A DNA stretch of 64,000 bases from Hanleya hanleyi (GCA_036873755.1 JAVTVY010020254.1:1-64000), one strand, 5' to 3'; counted from the first letter of the stretch, positions 21,815 through 35,173 are shown. Translations and numbers: made by a program. Notes: generated by a model not told the origin, from the sequence alone.

Positions 21815-23610
21815 TAAAACGAACGGTTCTTCTTCCGTCCAAATTTTCCACGAAAAAAAACATCGAAATTGTTTTTGTGACTTGTTTAAGATATTACCCC
21901 CAAATATCCATAACTGTATATTCAATTATTTATCCATGCTCAAATCTGTCGTTCAATATAAACTTCAATAGTATCTATCGATGCACTCTAGACATTGGAT
22001 GAAGTGGCAGGATGGATTTTGTAAGGCAACGATTGAGTTCAGACAAACCCAATGGAGTAATACTCGTTCTTTTACATAACAGAGTCAAATTTATTTGCCT
22101 CAATTGCTTTAAGTTAGCTGGGCATATATATTTTTTACAGAAAAATGTACAGCAGATAATGCCACAAAAAGCTAAGTAAAGTCTGTGAACCATGTCCAAT
22201 TAACTATATTAGCATAGTCTATATCTGACCCAGTAATGAACCCAACCCAGATAGCTTCAATCTTATCATTGTTTATAGACGTGGTCTTAGGTTCAGGTTA
22301 TGCCCCAGCCAACAAGTTTTAAATGCGTATTGCATATGTATTACCCCACGTTTACTTCATCATTCATATGAGTGCTTTTTAGGGACCATGCAAAATTTAT
22401 CGAGGGGGTAGGACCAGTGCAACAAGGAAAATCAGCCAAAAAAATCCTTGGTCCCCCTTATCTTGGAACCAAAAAAATCTATGGGTCCTATCTGGATCTT
22501 GGGTAAGAAAACTTCTGGTCCTATAGATCTATGTTGTGACCTACATGTACCCGGATTTGGTGAGCCGCATCTGCAAACACCACCCCCTAACCAATATGTG
22601 ATATGCACATATACTTTTGCACATTTTTATAAATATGGAACAGTGCATGGTCCTCCACACTAGCCGGCATTTCCGCAAGCCTTCCTACTGAACGTCAAAT
22701 ACTCAGGCTATGAAATGTACATAATTAGGCTCACACATGATCCCATGCTGTTCTAGTTTCGCGGGCCTAGAACATGTAGAATGCTTGTCTTTCGTGTGTG
22801 GCTACTGGGCAAGAATCTAGTGACCGTTTGACGAGTGCCAGTGCTGTCTAACTTGTCTAATCTACTGTCACACACTTTTACTTCGTGAACTTCTGGTGAT
22901 GCTAAAATGTTACATTCTTGCACCATATCAACATCAGGTAAACTTCAGGTCAATCATGTCAATACACTCTGGTGGAGAGGTGGCTATATGACTCTCAGGA
23001 CATCGCATTGTATCTTTTTCAATCCCCCCGCCCCTCCCTCCAAATATCATTCGGGTAAAAAAATATATGTGAACATCTTACTTGCCCATTATTGATTATT
23101 CACATTGGATGCTTTTTCCATTGCTCTGGTATGCAAATACACTGAAACCTGTATAATCCGACCCTGCTCTGGACCAACATTTTGTGTTGGTTTTGAAAGG
23201 GTTCTGGTTTACAGAGGTTCAAATCAATGGTAAACTGCTCATCGGTATCAAGACAAATGTCACTATATGAAGGTTTGTCAGTTTATTCAGGTGTCGGTTT
23301 AGGCAGGTTTCACTGTAAAACCTTTCTGAGTCAAATGTACATGCACACCAGATCTTCTAGCTCAATGAAATCAACTTTTTTACGTGCTCAATGTACATGT
23401 ACATGATTTTCCATTGAAATTATTTGTTGATTATATTATATAGCTGTGCCAAACCTGTTTTACAGGTTTAATGATAATGAACTTGTAGAGTGCATTGTAT
23501 TTGACATGTTGATAATATATATTTTGTTCACTATCCCAAGTGTCCTGTTCTTTTGTATGCACCTCCCCCTCCAAGAGGACACCCGCCTGATCAAGCTGTT
23601 ATGCAAATAT
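21815..23610. other. About 1.8 kb with no supported gene
   Basis: No domain-bearing frame, RNA gene or clear repeat is visible to me. Confidence 0.35.
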
Positions 23611-23619
23611 CACCAAGCT

Positions 23620-24240
23620 TGAATGACACATATGGTCATCACTTAGAAGTCCATTAATGATACATATACATGTCTCTGATACCATTCAACTGTTCAATAT
23701 GAAATTTAAGTTGGTGCATCATCCGATCGATACATCAAGAGACTTTCAATAAATTACCAAGCCTACTTTTCCGATTGGGCGGAAGCCTTGGTGGCCATCT
23801 TTAATTTATGCACTCATTAATGATACATGTACATATCTCTGATAGCATTTAACTGTTCAATATGAAAGTTGGTGCATCATCGATACATCAAGAGACTTTC
23901 AATAAATTAGCGAACCGGTTTTTCTGATTGGATGGAAACCTTGGTGGCCATCTTTTATTAATGATACATGTACATATATCTGATGCTATTCAACTATTCA
24001 ATATGAAAGTTGGTGCATCATTACCAAGCCGGCTTTTCTGATTGGGCGGAAGCCTTGGTGGCCATCTTTAATTTATGCAAAAATCATTAATATTATGTGA
24101 TACATATCTCCAATACCATTCAACTGTTCATTTTGAAATCTCATTACCGACATATCTCAAGAATGACATGCCTGGGCACACCATATGGCCATGACCCAGA
24201 AGCCTATCGAATCAGGACCCAGCGCCGAGGGGTTTTCAGA
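23620..24240. repeat. Inverted copies of the 17950-19380 repeat units
   Basis: Three or four units with GCCTTGGTGGCCATCTTTAA and TTCAACTGTTCAATATGAAA occur here, reverse-complementary to the GATGGCC units at 17950-19380. Confidence 0.6.
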
Positions 24241-24469
24241 TGCACAGCTTCGTATTTTTTTTCTTTATTTGTTTTTTGAAAAAAAAAGCTCTTGGTCCTA
24301 TGGATAGTTACGTACAAAAAAATTAATGTCCTACATAAAATAGCGAGAGAAAAAGTCCGGGTCCCCCCACTGTTTGCACCGGTCCTACCCCATCAATAAA
24401 TTTTGCACGGTCCCGTAGTCGGCCGACGTAGTAAATCTTTCCCACCTCTTGCGTATCGTTCCAATTTAT

Positions 24470-24680
24470 TACCTGTATATAGTACGATTCTGCTGGTGGA
24501 CTGACAGTCTCCGAGGTCCACCCTCCGTACATGCCACTCGACAAATATATGTAGGTTTATTGGTTTGGTGGAAAATTTAAGCCGTACGACGTCGAGCATT
24601 ACAGGTTAGTTTTTCTGTGTATTCTTGCTTTTACCAGGTTGAGGCGTTCATCTAATCAGACGTCCTCGGTTCTCATCTAT
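24470..24680 (+). repeat. Dispersed repeat R, uninterrupted copy
   Basis: Matches 16848-16945 joined to 17263-17335, giving the state of R without the Penelope insertion. Confidence 0.6.
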
Positions 24681-24699
24681 TATTATCATCTTTATTCCT

Positions 24700-25500
24700 C
24701 CTTCTGGAGAGCATGAATGGTATATGTACATACATGGGTAAATAAATTAGTTCAACGAAACAAGCGCAATGAGATACAGTTTTTTTTTTCTTTTCTTATA
24801 CGATGCACACTTTGCTTGTCATTAAACGTTAATATAAATACAGTTTTATATACATTATAGTTACAGTCCTGCAATATTTTTGCAGTGGGTATGTATGTCA
24901 CAGATCACAGTCGTCTGGAACACAACTTTCCAATTTCACCGATAATTGACGTTTAGAGAACAGTAATACCGATAATATATGTATACATACATGGGTAAAT
25001 AATTATGTTCAATGGAACAAGCACAATGGGATACAGTTTTTTTTATGCCTTTTCTTATAAGATTGCCATTTTGCTTGCCATGACATTTTTTCCATTTCGT
25101 TTATATTTTATACATAGTTAATTTAAATACATTTTTATATACATTTTAGGTACAGACCTGAATTACTTTCAGTGGACATGAATGTCGCAGATCAGTCGTC
25201 AGCAATTTCACAATATAATGCCACCGATAAATGAGTTTAGCAAATTCATAATAGCTGAACTGTGTTATTTCGGGCATGATAATCTGTGATATGGTGTAGT
25301 CTAGGGGAGGTAACTCTGCTTCATAGGTGACTGCTGTGTTTAGATGTAGTTGTCTTCTCTTTGACCGTGTTTCAGACAGTATCGAGATATCGGTCATTGA
25401 ATGTAATTGAGTGCGCACATGCGCGGTGGAGCTGTCCTAGATTCCTAGAATTGGCAAGCCACATATGCCAACATCTCATCGTCATTTAAAAGGATTTTTC
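24700..25500. other. About 0.8 kb with no supported gene
   Basis: A diverged duplicated block (TACATACATGGGTAAATAA near 24731 and 24986) and A+T-rich sequence; no gene. Confidence 0.35.
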
Positions 25501-25528
25501 GGGTTTTTAATTTCAAAATTTCGCTGGA

Positions 25529-25830
25529 ATGCCGCGTGCAACCCCTGCACGGAAGCGTAGGGCTCCTGTGGAGCCGGCTGTTTCCAGGGAAAGAATTTCC
25601 ATCAGGCCAAAAAGAAATCGTAAACCAAGTTCCAGGCTGCGTGAGGACACTGAGGTCGATGTCCGTGCTGACCCCACGCCGGATGAGATGACTGGCCAGG
25701 CTGCCACTGCCAACCTGCAACAACAACAACCACAGGAACAGCTGATGTCACAGCTGTTACGACAGCGTGATATGGGTACGGGTAAGGTTGCTGGTGCTGT
25801 AAGTCCTAGCACATCTGATAATTCTGGGCA
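25529..25830 (+). pseudogene. Possible retroelement gag N-terminal fragment
   Basis: From ATG 25529 the frame encodes a basic, proline/arginine-rich N-terminus and then a glutamine-rich stretch with QQQQPQEQ. It runs into the TIR element at 25830. The composition resembles the start of the DIRS-like gag at 32736 (minus) and retroelement capsid N-termini generally, but there is no diagnostic domain. It could also be a truncated host gene. Confidence 0.35.
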
Positions 25831-26619
25831 AGATCGTGTTTTAGTACCCCAATATTGTTGATCGATTAGTCTTGCCTTTCTCGAATTCTCCACGATTCGG
25901 CAATGTGCAACAAGTATAAGAGCGACGAAGTCGATCAACGCTCTATATACTAGTCGTGTTATAGTACCCCAAACGATAATTTAACATGGGGAGTGACTGG
26001 GTGTTTGAGGCTTTGGGGTACCATTTCCTACAGTTATATAATCGTGTTAAATATTCTCATTTTCATTACTGTAGGAAATGGTACCCCAAAGCCTCAAACA
26101 CCCAGTCACTCCCCATGTTAAATTATCGTTTGGGGTACTATAACACGACTAGTATATAGAGCGTTGATCAGTTCGTCGCTCTTATACTAATCGTGTTATA
26201 GTACCCCAAAGCCTCAAACACCCAGTCACTCGTAATGTTAAATTATCAATTGGGGTACTATTTCATTCAGCAAATACAGAATGACATATTATAAGTTATA
26301 TGTGGAAATGGTACCCCAAAGCCTCAAACACCCAGTCACTCCCCATGTTAAATTATCGTTTGGGGTACTATAACACGACTAGTATATATAGTGTTGATGG
26401 ATATAAAATATATATAATTAGTTATTTATAAATAAATAATAATTTTATTTATATTTTTTTTTATAAATAATTTACAATCTTTCACAAACATTCTTCAAAA
26501 GGGATTTCTTTTGGGGATGGTTATTCTTAAGAAAAGGGGCATGGAAATCTTTTGGGGTATACAAAAGATAAAAGCAATTTGGGGTACTATTTATATAGCA
26601 AAATTATTCATATAATATT

Positions 26620-27215
26620 TATATTTTGTGTGCAACATTGTTGTGAATTTCATGCAACATTGTAGCGATGTGGATGCAACATTGTAGCAAATGTGATCTA
26701 TTATAGAGTACACATTACGTCAAACTTTACCCATACTGCAATGTTGCAACAATGTTTTTTTTCTGTTGAGTTTCAACATATTTCTGCATCATAATTGTAT
26801 TTATGCAACATTGTCTATAATATCATGCAACATTGTACCTATCGTGGTGTAAAATGTATGACACTTTATTAACTGAAATTGTAGCGATAGGGCAATTACA
26901 TTGCAACAACGTTTTATATATAATATATAAAACATTGTTGCGATATAATATATGCATTATGCTAAGTATTTGTGTAAGGATTTTATGACTTGGATGCAAC
27001 ATTGTAGCGATGGTGGTTTGTTTCTCACAGTGTACCTTTCTCCATCATTCATATATGTCAATTAATAATCTACTATTACGAATAATATGAGGTTTATATT
27101 ATTTAGTGCAACATTGTTGTGAGTTTCAAGCAACATTGTATATTCATATAATATTTGGCAACAGGGTTGTGATTGTCATGCAACATTGTAGCGATGGCCA
27201 ATGCTGTTGCAGAGG
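26620..27215. repeat. Cluster of TGCAACATTGT motifs
   Basis: TGCAACATTGT or its close variants occur about ten times at irregular spacing, often followed by AGCGATG. Further copies are near 27960-28000. It is not a regular tandem repeat. Origin and role are unknown. Confidence 0.6.
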
Positions 27216-27894
27216 TATCAAGATTTTCACCAACTTCCATATCATTTTGTACCCGCACGTGAAATTGTTATATAACCCTGCTTTCTTACAGGATCGTATA
27301 TCTAAATCAACCATAATTTTGGTGTTGTGGTGTTAACAAGGACGCATGCGTAAATTAAATGCAATTGTTGGCTTTTCATGATTTTGTGAACAATGGGAAG
27401 AGTAAACGCCTTTTGCATGGTTAATATATTATTAGCATTACAAAGATATGCACACGTTGGCATTTCAACGTTTACAAGTGAGATAGAGAATAAATGTATG
27501 CGGCATACATCTGTTCATTGATTGCGAGGGATACCATGTTAAAAATACGCCGTCAAATAAAATAATCGGCAGTGTATCATTAAATGGAGAATAAAAACAA
27601 TAATACCTCTCATCATGAACATCACAAAGTTATGTATTTATAAAATGTTTCTACCTTTAGTAGTAACGTGTGCTATCATGTTTTTATTATATTGCTTGTT
27701 TGATCATTATGCCAAATGTCTAAAGTCTTCCAATTAACGCACAAGTAAAGCGCATCATACACATGCAAAGTGCGATGCGTGCAATACCGTAATACAGATT
27801 TACAAACATGGCTTAGAAAAAAACATTTCTTACAAGAACATTTGACCTGTCCAAAATGTGGATCTTCCTGTAACCAAATTCCTTAGATATAGAA

Positions 27895-28175
27895 ACATAT
27901 TGAAAAGGGTATAATATGAAGGATCACCTTTTCAATAACCTTTTAAGTGTTTATAATTGTCCAACATTGTGAGGAAACCTACATTCAGTACAATGTTGCA
28001 AAACACTTTCCTTTCAAGAAATGACAATTTTAAAACTCTTGCATACTTTTAAATTTACATGGAAATTACATATTGAAAAGGAGATCCAACAAGGATCAGC
28101 TTTTCAATACTTTGTATGGATAAATAACATTGAAAAGGGTATGTTATAGTATGAAGGATCACCTTTTCAATAATT
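27895..28175. repeat. Three TTGAAAAG...CTTTTCAA hairpins
   Basis: Perfect 9-11 bp inverted arms with about 17-25 nt loops occur at 27898-27943, 28073-28112 and 28129-28173. Two share AAGGATCACC in the loop and the third has AGGATCAG. Confidence 0.6.
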
Positions 28176-28770
28176 TTTAAGTCGTTAAACAGTGGATTAT
28201 TTTATATACACCGAAATAATTATTTAACGATAATTATTGGCAGACACGCTCCAGTTTCTATTCACGTGGTTGGTGTTATCAATACACACTGTTGGATATC
28301 ATAATTCACTCTTAACTTTGGTGAGTTCGAACTTGTGTATTGTAGATTGTTTGAATAGCTATTGTTTTATTATTCGACTTCCTTCCAAAGATAAAGTTTG
28401 TCTCTTTTACTTGCTTGGATTCTGTTTTTCTTTAACAATACACTTGAAAATGGCGGGTGTACGTGGCACGCTTTACTTGCTTGATTAGGTGTTATTCAAC
28501 AATAAGTTATAAAACATGCGGGTGCACAGTACGCGATCCACTGTTCTCGGCCTGTTTGTTTTGTTCGCATACTTCCATATGCACGAATAGTGCCTTAAAT
28601 ATTGCACAGAATTCTGCTCAAGTGGCGCAGCATTTAATATCTGTTCATCGTGATTTGAAATGTAGTTTGTCATTTTAAATATAATTAGACAAGTGTCTGA
28701 CAGTAATAATATTTTCTGTAGTATAGCACAATTCCTATAGCGGAAATATTAAACATTTAATATATTAACT
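28176..28770. other. No supported gene
   Basis: Two short overlapping frames (28237-28488 and 28457-28678) have no recognisable domain and lie inside the TIR element. Confidence 0.35.
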
Positions 28771-30269
28771 GGGAATATAGTACCCCAAAGCCAAAAAACA
28801 CCCAGTCAATCCTAATGTTAAATTACTGTTTGGGGTACTATAACACGACTAGTATATAGAGCGTTGATCACTTCGTCGCTCTTATACTAATCGTGTTATA
28901 GTACCCCAAAGCCTCAAACACCCAGTCACTCGTAATGTTAAATTATCAATTGGGGTACTATTTAATTCAGCAATATTGCTAACACGTGAAATCCCGATTA
29001 TGTAATATGGACTCTTACTCATGTTAAATATTCCATCTCATTTTCATTACTGTCGGACATATTAATAATTATCTGTGGAAATGGTACCCCAAAGCCTCAA
29101 ACACCCAGTCACTCCCAATGTTAATTTAGCGTTTGGGGTACTATAACACGACTAGTATATAGAGCGTTGATCACTTCGTCGCTCTTATACTAATCGTGTT
29201 ATAGTACCCCAAAGCCTCAAACACCCAGTCACTCGTAATGTTAAATTATCAATTGGGGTACTATAACTATAGTACCCCAAAGCCTCAAACACCCAGTCAC
29301 TCGTAATGTTAAATTATCAATTGGGGTACTATAACTATAGTACCCCAAAGCCTCAAACACCCAGTCACTCGTAATGTTAAATTATCAATTGGGGTACTAT
29401 AACACGACTAGTATATAGAGCGTTGATCAATTAAATATGTTGTTTTTATTGCGAACAAATCTTGTTGCACATTGCCGAATCGTGGAGAATTCGAGCTAGG
29501 CAAGACTAATCGATCAACAATATTGGGGTACTAAAACACGATCTTGTTTTAGTACCCCAATATTGTTGATCGATTAGTCTTGCCTTTCTCGAATTCTCCA
29601 CGATTCGGCAATGTGCAACAAGTATAAGAGCGACGAAGTCGATTAACGCTCTATATACTAGTCGTGTTATAGTACCCCAAACGATAATTTAACATGGGGA
29701 GTGACTGGGTGTTTGAGGCTTTGGGGTACCATTTCCTACAGTTATATAATCGTGTTAAATATTCTCATTTTCATTACTGTAGGAAATGGTACCCCAAAGC
29801 CTCAAACACCCAGTCACTCCCCGTCACTCCCCATGTTAAATTATCGTTTGGGGTACTATAACACGACTAGTATATAGAGCGTTGATCACTTCGTCGCTCT
29901 TATACTAATCGTGTTATAGTACCCCAAAGCCTCAAACACCCAGTCACTCGTAATGTTAAATTATCAATTGGGGTACTATTTCATTCAGCAAATACAGAAT
30001 GACATATTAAAAATTATATGTGGAAATGGTACCCCAAAGCCTCAATTGGGGTACTATAACTATAGTACCCCAAAGCCTCAAACACCCAGTCACTCGTAAT
30101 GTTAAATTATCAATTGGGGTACTATAACACGACTAGTATATAGAGCGTTGATCAATTAAATATGTTGTTTTTATTGCGAACAAATCTTGTTGCACATTGC
30201 CGAATCGTGGAGAATTCGAGCTAGGCAAGACTAATCGATCAACAATATTGGGGTACTAAAACACGATCT

Positions 30270-30608
30270 TCCAAACTGTAACTCTCTCCGGAGCTTACTT
30301 TCGACAATATTTTTCGCAATTCGAACTGACTTAAGGTTTTTCGAATCTATCGGAATATGAGGCCCTGAGTAATGCAACGAAAAACCATCCCTGAAACCTG
30401 CTATTAACGTGTTTTTGTCGGCCAGGTTAGGATATTCCCTCAGCCAAAAACATAATCGATCAAATTTTATCGGAGTCGGGGCTAATCTGAAAATATTATT
30501 ATTTTCTGTCGTTTTCCATATTTCCCCGCCCTCTGTTGACTTACTCCTGTCCCGAGGCGTGGATGCTGTTACTTTGGGGACGAAAACCCCTCTTCTTCCC
30601 CGCACCAC
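30270..30608 (-). pseudogene. DIRS-like reverse transcriptase, N-terminal fragment
   Basis: The minus strand encodes the segment just before the RT core of DIRS/Ngaro-type elements: TPIKFDRLCFWLREYPN, a GFRDGFSLHYSGP motif and a KNIVESKLRRELQFGR helix. It is cut off at 30270 by the TIR element before any catalytic motif. It overlaps the end of the gag frame upstream. Confidence 0.7.
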
Positions 30609-31040
30609 AAGATTTTACTGAATGGGCTGCACCACACTGACTACATTTATGTGCAAATTTACACTTCAGTCTATTACATCCTGCCTTATTGAAATCAAAA
30701 CAAAAATCTTTGTTGAATGTGGAGCTATTAGACTTTGTGGGACGGGGGGAATCTGTACCAAGTCCCACCAGAGATCCCCCTCCTGGCAATAAGCTGGTTA
30801 GCCATAACTCCCCATTAATCACGGCCCAGGACTGTTCTGGTTTTTTGACCATTCTCAGACGGAATTGTGAGTCGTACGTGCGCCAGGCTGTTCCCTTGAC
30901 ACGCAAAGCGATCATGCGCACCACACTCATGTATTTAAACAGCTCGCGGGCCCTAAGAGGATGCTTCTCGATGTAAATACTTGCGAATATCATGAACGCT
31001 GAGGTCCATATCTCAATTGTCTCAATTTGCTTAACAGATA
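30541..31040 (-). pseudogene. DIRS-like gag, C-terminal part
   Basis: It encodes a WTSAFMIFASIYIEKHP segment, a helical capsid-like region (WRTYDSQFRLRM, SWAVINGELWL) and a zinc-binding tail CFDFNKAGCNRLKCKFAHKC followed by CGAAH. This is the layout of DIRS gag proteins. The N-terminal portion continues beyond a 798-bp transposon insertion (31041-31838). Confidence 0.7.
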
Positions 31041-31838
31041 CCACCCTACTGAATCGACAAGTGTGATTATAGGTGAATGCACCAGTCCATTTGTCATGCG
31101 ACCATGAACTGTAGGTTGAATCACTTCACATTGAAGCCGCATAACAGCTGCAATGTTATAATGAGGCAACATATGATTATATATCAGATATGTCGACAGT
31201 CCATTGTAGCTACCATTTGTCTTGGCAACAGTCCATTTGGCGAATCATTAGATCAGACGATGTGCTCTCTGTGCATCATTCACAAGTGCATTGGCCTACA
31301 ATGGAGGTCCGATGATCGGCCCGATGATGATACAATGGATTGTCGTAATATCAGACAGACAGAGAATATACTATTAATGGTTCATATTCCTCTTAAACAC
31401 ACACAAGTGGAAGGAATCGAGAGATGAATGAGTCAGTGATACATGAGGCAGGTAGTAAGTTCCCACGTGTTCATTTTGTGCTCATTTCCTCACACTATAA
31501 TTCGATGCTAATACCTACAATGGACTGTCTACCAACACCTAAAAACACCTCTCGCCGCAAAAATGTTTAAAATTTTTGTTAACTTGAAATAGTAATAACC
31601 CTACGTTTGGTGACAATATAGTACGATATTTCTCCTTCAAAATATGACTGGACACCAGTAACCATACCTGTCATCGATATGCTGAAAATCGTTCATTTTC
31701 GGCTGTGGTCACTGTCGTCTGGTCAGACACACGCCCACGCTTGATAACGAAAGCACTGGAAAACCTACCATTGACTGTAATTTGACACGTGGCCGGCGGT
31801 TTTCACCTATAATCATACTTGTTGATTCAGTAGGGTGG
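31041..31838. mobile_element. 798-bp non-autonomous TIR transposon inside gag
   Basis: CCACCCTACTGAAT and its inverse form the ends of about 37-bp TIRs with two mismatches. ATA flanks both sides (31038-31040, 31839-31841), a possible 3-bp duplication as in PIF/Harbinger elements. It interrupts the gag frame and carries no transposase. Confidence 0.7.
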
Positions 31839-31880
31839 ATACCTTCGGCCTTAAAAGAACCGGGTCCCCTTCTTTCCCCC

Positions 31881-32736
31881 CTATAGTGCTAACGAGCAAA
31901 CCTGTTCCCTCAACTCTTGTGCTGTCTTCAGCAATAATGGGAGTTCAATAAATTCTCCACGCCAAATCTTGTTTTTAATTTGCGCTGGAACGTGGGCGTC
32001 CAAATCGTCGCATGTGCTTATTATTGGGTTTGGTTGGGCACCCATAGCAGCTTGTAAACCCATCGGTCCCCATCTGAATGGGGAAAACATTGTTTGCATC
32101 GTTATTTATGCCCGTGTCGTTGTGTTCCACTCGTACAACATTTGACAGGGTTGTTGTGTTTGGAACTGCAGTGGATATATTTGTTAACCCTTGTTCATCC
32201 GGAATAAAACAGCTGTTTGGATATGTCGCGTATTGATTGGCCGAAAATGATTGAAGGTAATCTCTCCTTCCCTAGGGACCTATTTGCCCTGGGTGAATAA
32301 TATTTCTAGCATGAGACGCAGTGGGACCTACATTAAGATTTGGGGCCCCCTGTTGCACGGCGTAGCCTCGAAAGGGGTTCTGTACGGACCCCCCTAAACT
32401 AGGATCTATCAATGCATTCCCCTGACCGTTGCCTAGCAACGCTGCAAGATCAGCACGGTTCATACAAATAGAATCGCTAAGTTGTGGGGCAGCATTACCG
32501 TTAGCAAGAGTTGGGGCTATATTACCCATAGCTGTTTCAACCGCTGAAGAGGCTTGCATGTCTTCAACCGATGGTTGATTCTGATCGCCTCCTCTGGGCA
32601 AAGCCGTCTTTCTTCGCTTTGCTTGCCGTTTGCTCACTCTCCCCGGCAACACGGGCACGGAGTGGTCGTTGTTGTTGCTATTTCCCGAGACTGCAGGAGC
32701 CGTCAAACGTTTGGTGGCCTTCCGTTTTGGTCTCAT
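31881..32736 (-). pseudogene. DIRS-like gag, N-terminal and middle parts
   Basis: The frame from ATG 32736 to 32272 starts with MRPKRKATKRL and is basic then Asn/Gln/Gly-rich. A second frame (32099-31881) continues the protein with DAHVPAQIKNKIWRGEFIEL, a sequence typical of DIRS/Ngaro gag. At least one frameshift separates them, and a stop precedes the transposon at 31838. Confidence 0.65.
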
Positions 32737-33086
32737 TTTGAAATGCTTTTAAATTCTGTCTCTTGTAAACTTCAGAAACAATAAGTTCAGAACGTATAGC
32801 TCTGCTAATTCGAATTCAATTCAGACTATTTGAGCTTCAAGATCGATTACACGCTTTTCGCTCCTGCATCCGATCTTGACACGGCGGTAACCACCGCCTG
32901 TCTGTTGACCTGACGCGACAATAGGCATTGTGACGTAGCCCACGTAAGCTGGCGGAACGTAAGCCAATGCGGGGGCGAGTCCCCAGCGTAAACACGCACC
33001 GGTCAAAGGGAGGTAACAACTCTCACTATAATGAGCTTATCATTTGATAATGTCATTTAACCAGAGTCCTGCAGTTAAATGTATTT

Positions 33087-34040
33087 ATATGATAATTTAG
33101 AGAAACCTTGACTTTGAAAAGTGGCGCAAAATAGGATTTAACCTGAAAATAGTGCTATTTCTCTATTGGTTAAATATTGTAGCCACATGGTGACACCCAC
33201 TTTTTTCCATAAAATGTTTAATCACTCATTGATGAACCATTATTTAAATTTTCAGCAAATTACACAGTTTACATTTTTTTTTTTTTTTTTACATTTTTGG
33301 GGGGGAGTTCGAACGTGATCTACTAACTGACTTAAGTCATTCTTTAAATAACCACATCTTTCTAGCGAGCATGTGAAATTGATAAAGCTTGCAGATAAAA
33401 AAACTTCAATTTGTTAAAAAAATGTAGATGATATTACATAAAATAACAAATATTTGATTATGTCAAGTACATAGTAATGCAATGATAACTATATCTGACA
33501 GGGTTACAATATCATGCCAAGTAGAAAGTCCAACACTCTTATGTAAATGTATATTTCTTTCGCAGACAATGTCCCCTACAGGATCGGATCAGACAACAAG
33601 GATATTAGAAACAGATAGGATATGTATATGTCGAAGTGAGTAAGATTGCTTGTCAAGCTACAGACAACCGGCGAAACTTAAGACAACCTTTACGCAATAG
33701 AAAAAGACATTATGCGTGGAAGCCGATCAAACTTGTTGTTTGTGAAGTATTCAAGCGTAACCATGGTAACAGATACATGTGTCTTCCATATCAGTGTCTC
33801 GTTGGTAATTCACATATAGGCCGGACTCGGGTAGAACATTATAGGTGCGTAGACCCAACTACAAACATTGAGAGACGGAATGCAGACAGCGGCTGACATC
33901 CTGAAATGAACATGACCCGTATTTAATATTCCTTTAAGTGAGAATCATGTTCCCACAGACTACAAACATTGAGAGACGGAATGCAGACAGCGGCTGACAT
34001 CCTGAAATGAAGATGACCCGTATTTAATATATCCCTAAGT
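33087..34040. repeat. Dispersed repeat S, copy A
   Basis: Matches 42144-42481 joined to 44527-44950 with a few percent difference. It carries a small open frame (33636-33896) also partly open in copy B (44749-44943), with no recognised function. It contains the intact TTAA target (33418-33421) used by the transposon in copy B. A 98-bp tandem duplication closes it (33861-33942 and 33959-34040). Confidence 0.75.
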
Positions 34041-34284
34041 GAGATTCATGTTCCGACACCTGGATTGAGAAATAGTAAGAATATGCTATTAGGTTCGAGA
34101 TGTTTTTCAAAGCATAATCAGAATCTCCTGTGACGACCATGCCGGGATCGTGCCACTCCGTTAAGTATATTGCTAAAATACACTGGCACGTGAGAAGAAC
34201 AGTCAGCAAGAAAGAACAGAAAAACAAGATATATGTGAATCGAAATTAATAAACGATTACACAACGTGTGCAGCACAGACAACA

Positions 34285-35173
34285 GTTACAAGCGTCTAGT
34301 CCGTCATTCATAATCCAGCCGTCGTCCATTAGAGAATATCCGCGTCCATAATCCAAAGACCTATTCCATTTTCCATATAACAGTATTAGCACCAAATTCA
34401 AAAAGACAATCATAGTATACATAAACATAGGCTTGTTTCCTGCAAGAGAGAAGCGGTCAACAGTTTTCAATGATGCCGGCAAGACATCATGATGTTCCAA
34501 AAATATCAAATCCGTATCGCTGATCAGTATTCTTAATCCATAATATTCGTTGTAAAGTCGTCATCTAAAGAATGATGTATCTCAGTCACGCTTTGATTGT
34601 GACTGTTCATATGAGTACCATGAGGATCTTGAAGTACATGGGTTCATACGGCCCCTAGCCCCTGGTTAAGCGGAATTAGACACAAGTTACGAAACGTAGC
34701 GCCATAGATCTTGCACGCTACGTTCGTATTTTGCTATCAGCATGCGATATGTATCGCCAAATTTGAGAAACTTTGAGTGTAGGCGCTTGGTGGAATAGCC
34801 CTGTTTTTTAAGTTTCTGCACCAGTGTTTTGTGACGTTGATTAAAATCGTCACATTTAACACAGGATCTAGCAAATGCTACTAAGCGAGATATGTATACG
34901 CCATATGCAGGTCCCACTGGAGTATTACTGTCCAGAAAGGGATAGTTTACGATGTCGAAATTGTAATCATCTCTTTTGTCATAAAGTCGACGAGAGAGAA
35001 TGCCCGTTTCATTTTTATAGAGATATAGATCTAAATATGGTGTGCCTGTAGGGCTATCTGTAGTTCCTTCAAATCCAGTGAAGGTGGATATATATCCTTC
35101 ACTGCCTCATTTATATAGCGGTTATCCACAGCGAGAAGATCGTCTATATAGCGTTTGGTGAATGAGAAGGTAA
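34285..35173 (-). mobile_element. 5'-truncated Penelope-like element
   Basis: It carries the last third of the RT ORF on the minus strand (34687 to about 35170, including VGPAYGVYISRLVAFARS-like sequence) and the 3' tail to the shared ACAAGCGTC terminus. It lacks the catalytic YIDD region. It is very similar to 46151-48276. Confidence 0.8.

Larger units (their letters stand above)
25830..30270. mobile_element. Complex TIR element built of GTACCCC hairpin repeats
   Basis: It begins AAGATCGTGTTTTAGTACCC and ends with the inverse. The TIRs of roughly 85 bp include CTCGAATTCTCCACGATTCG. About fifteen copies of an approximately 70-bp inverted unit (AGTACCCCAAA ... TTTGGGGTACT, with CAAACACCCAGTCACTC between) lie in 25950-26380 and 28770-30130. 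Full terminal modules also meet head to head at 29541, so at least two copies are nested or abutted. No protein is recognisable. It sits between a plus-strand gag-like fragment and a minus-strand DIRS-like RT fragment, and it truncates both. Confidence 0.6.
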
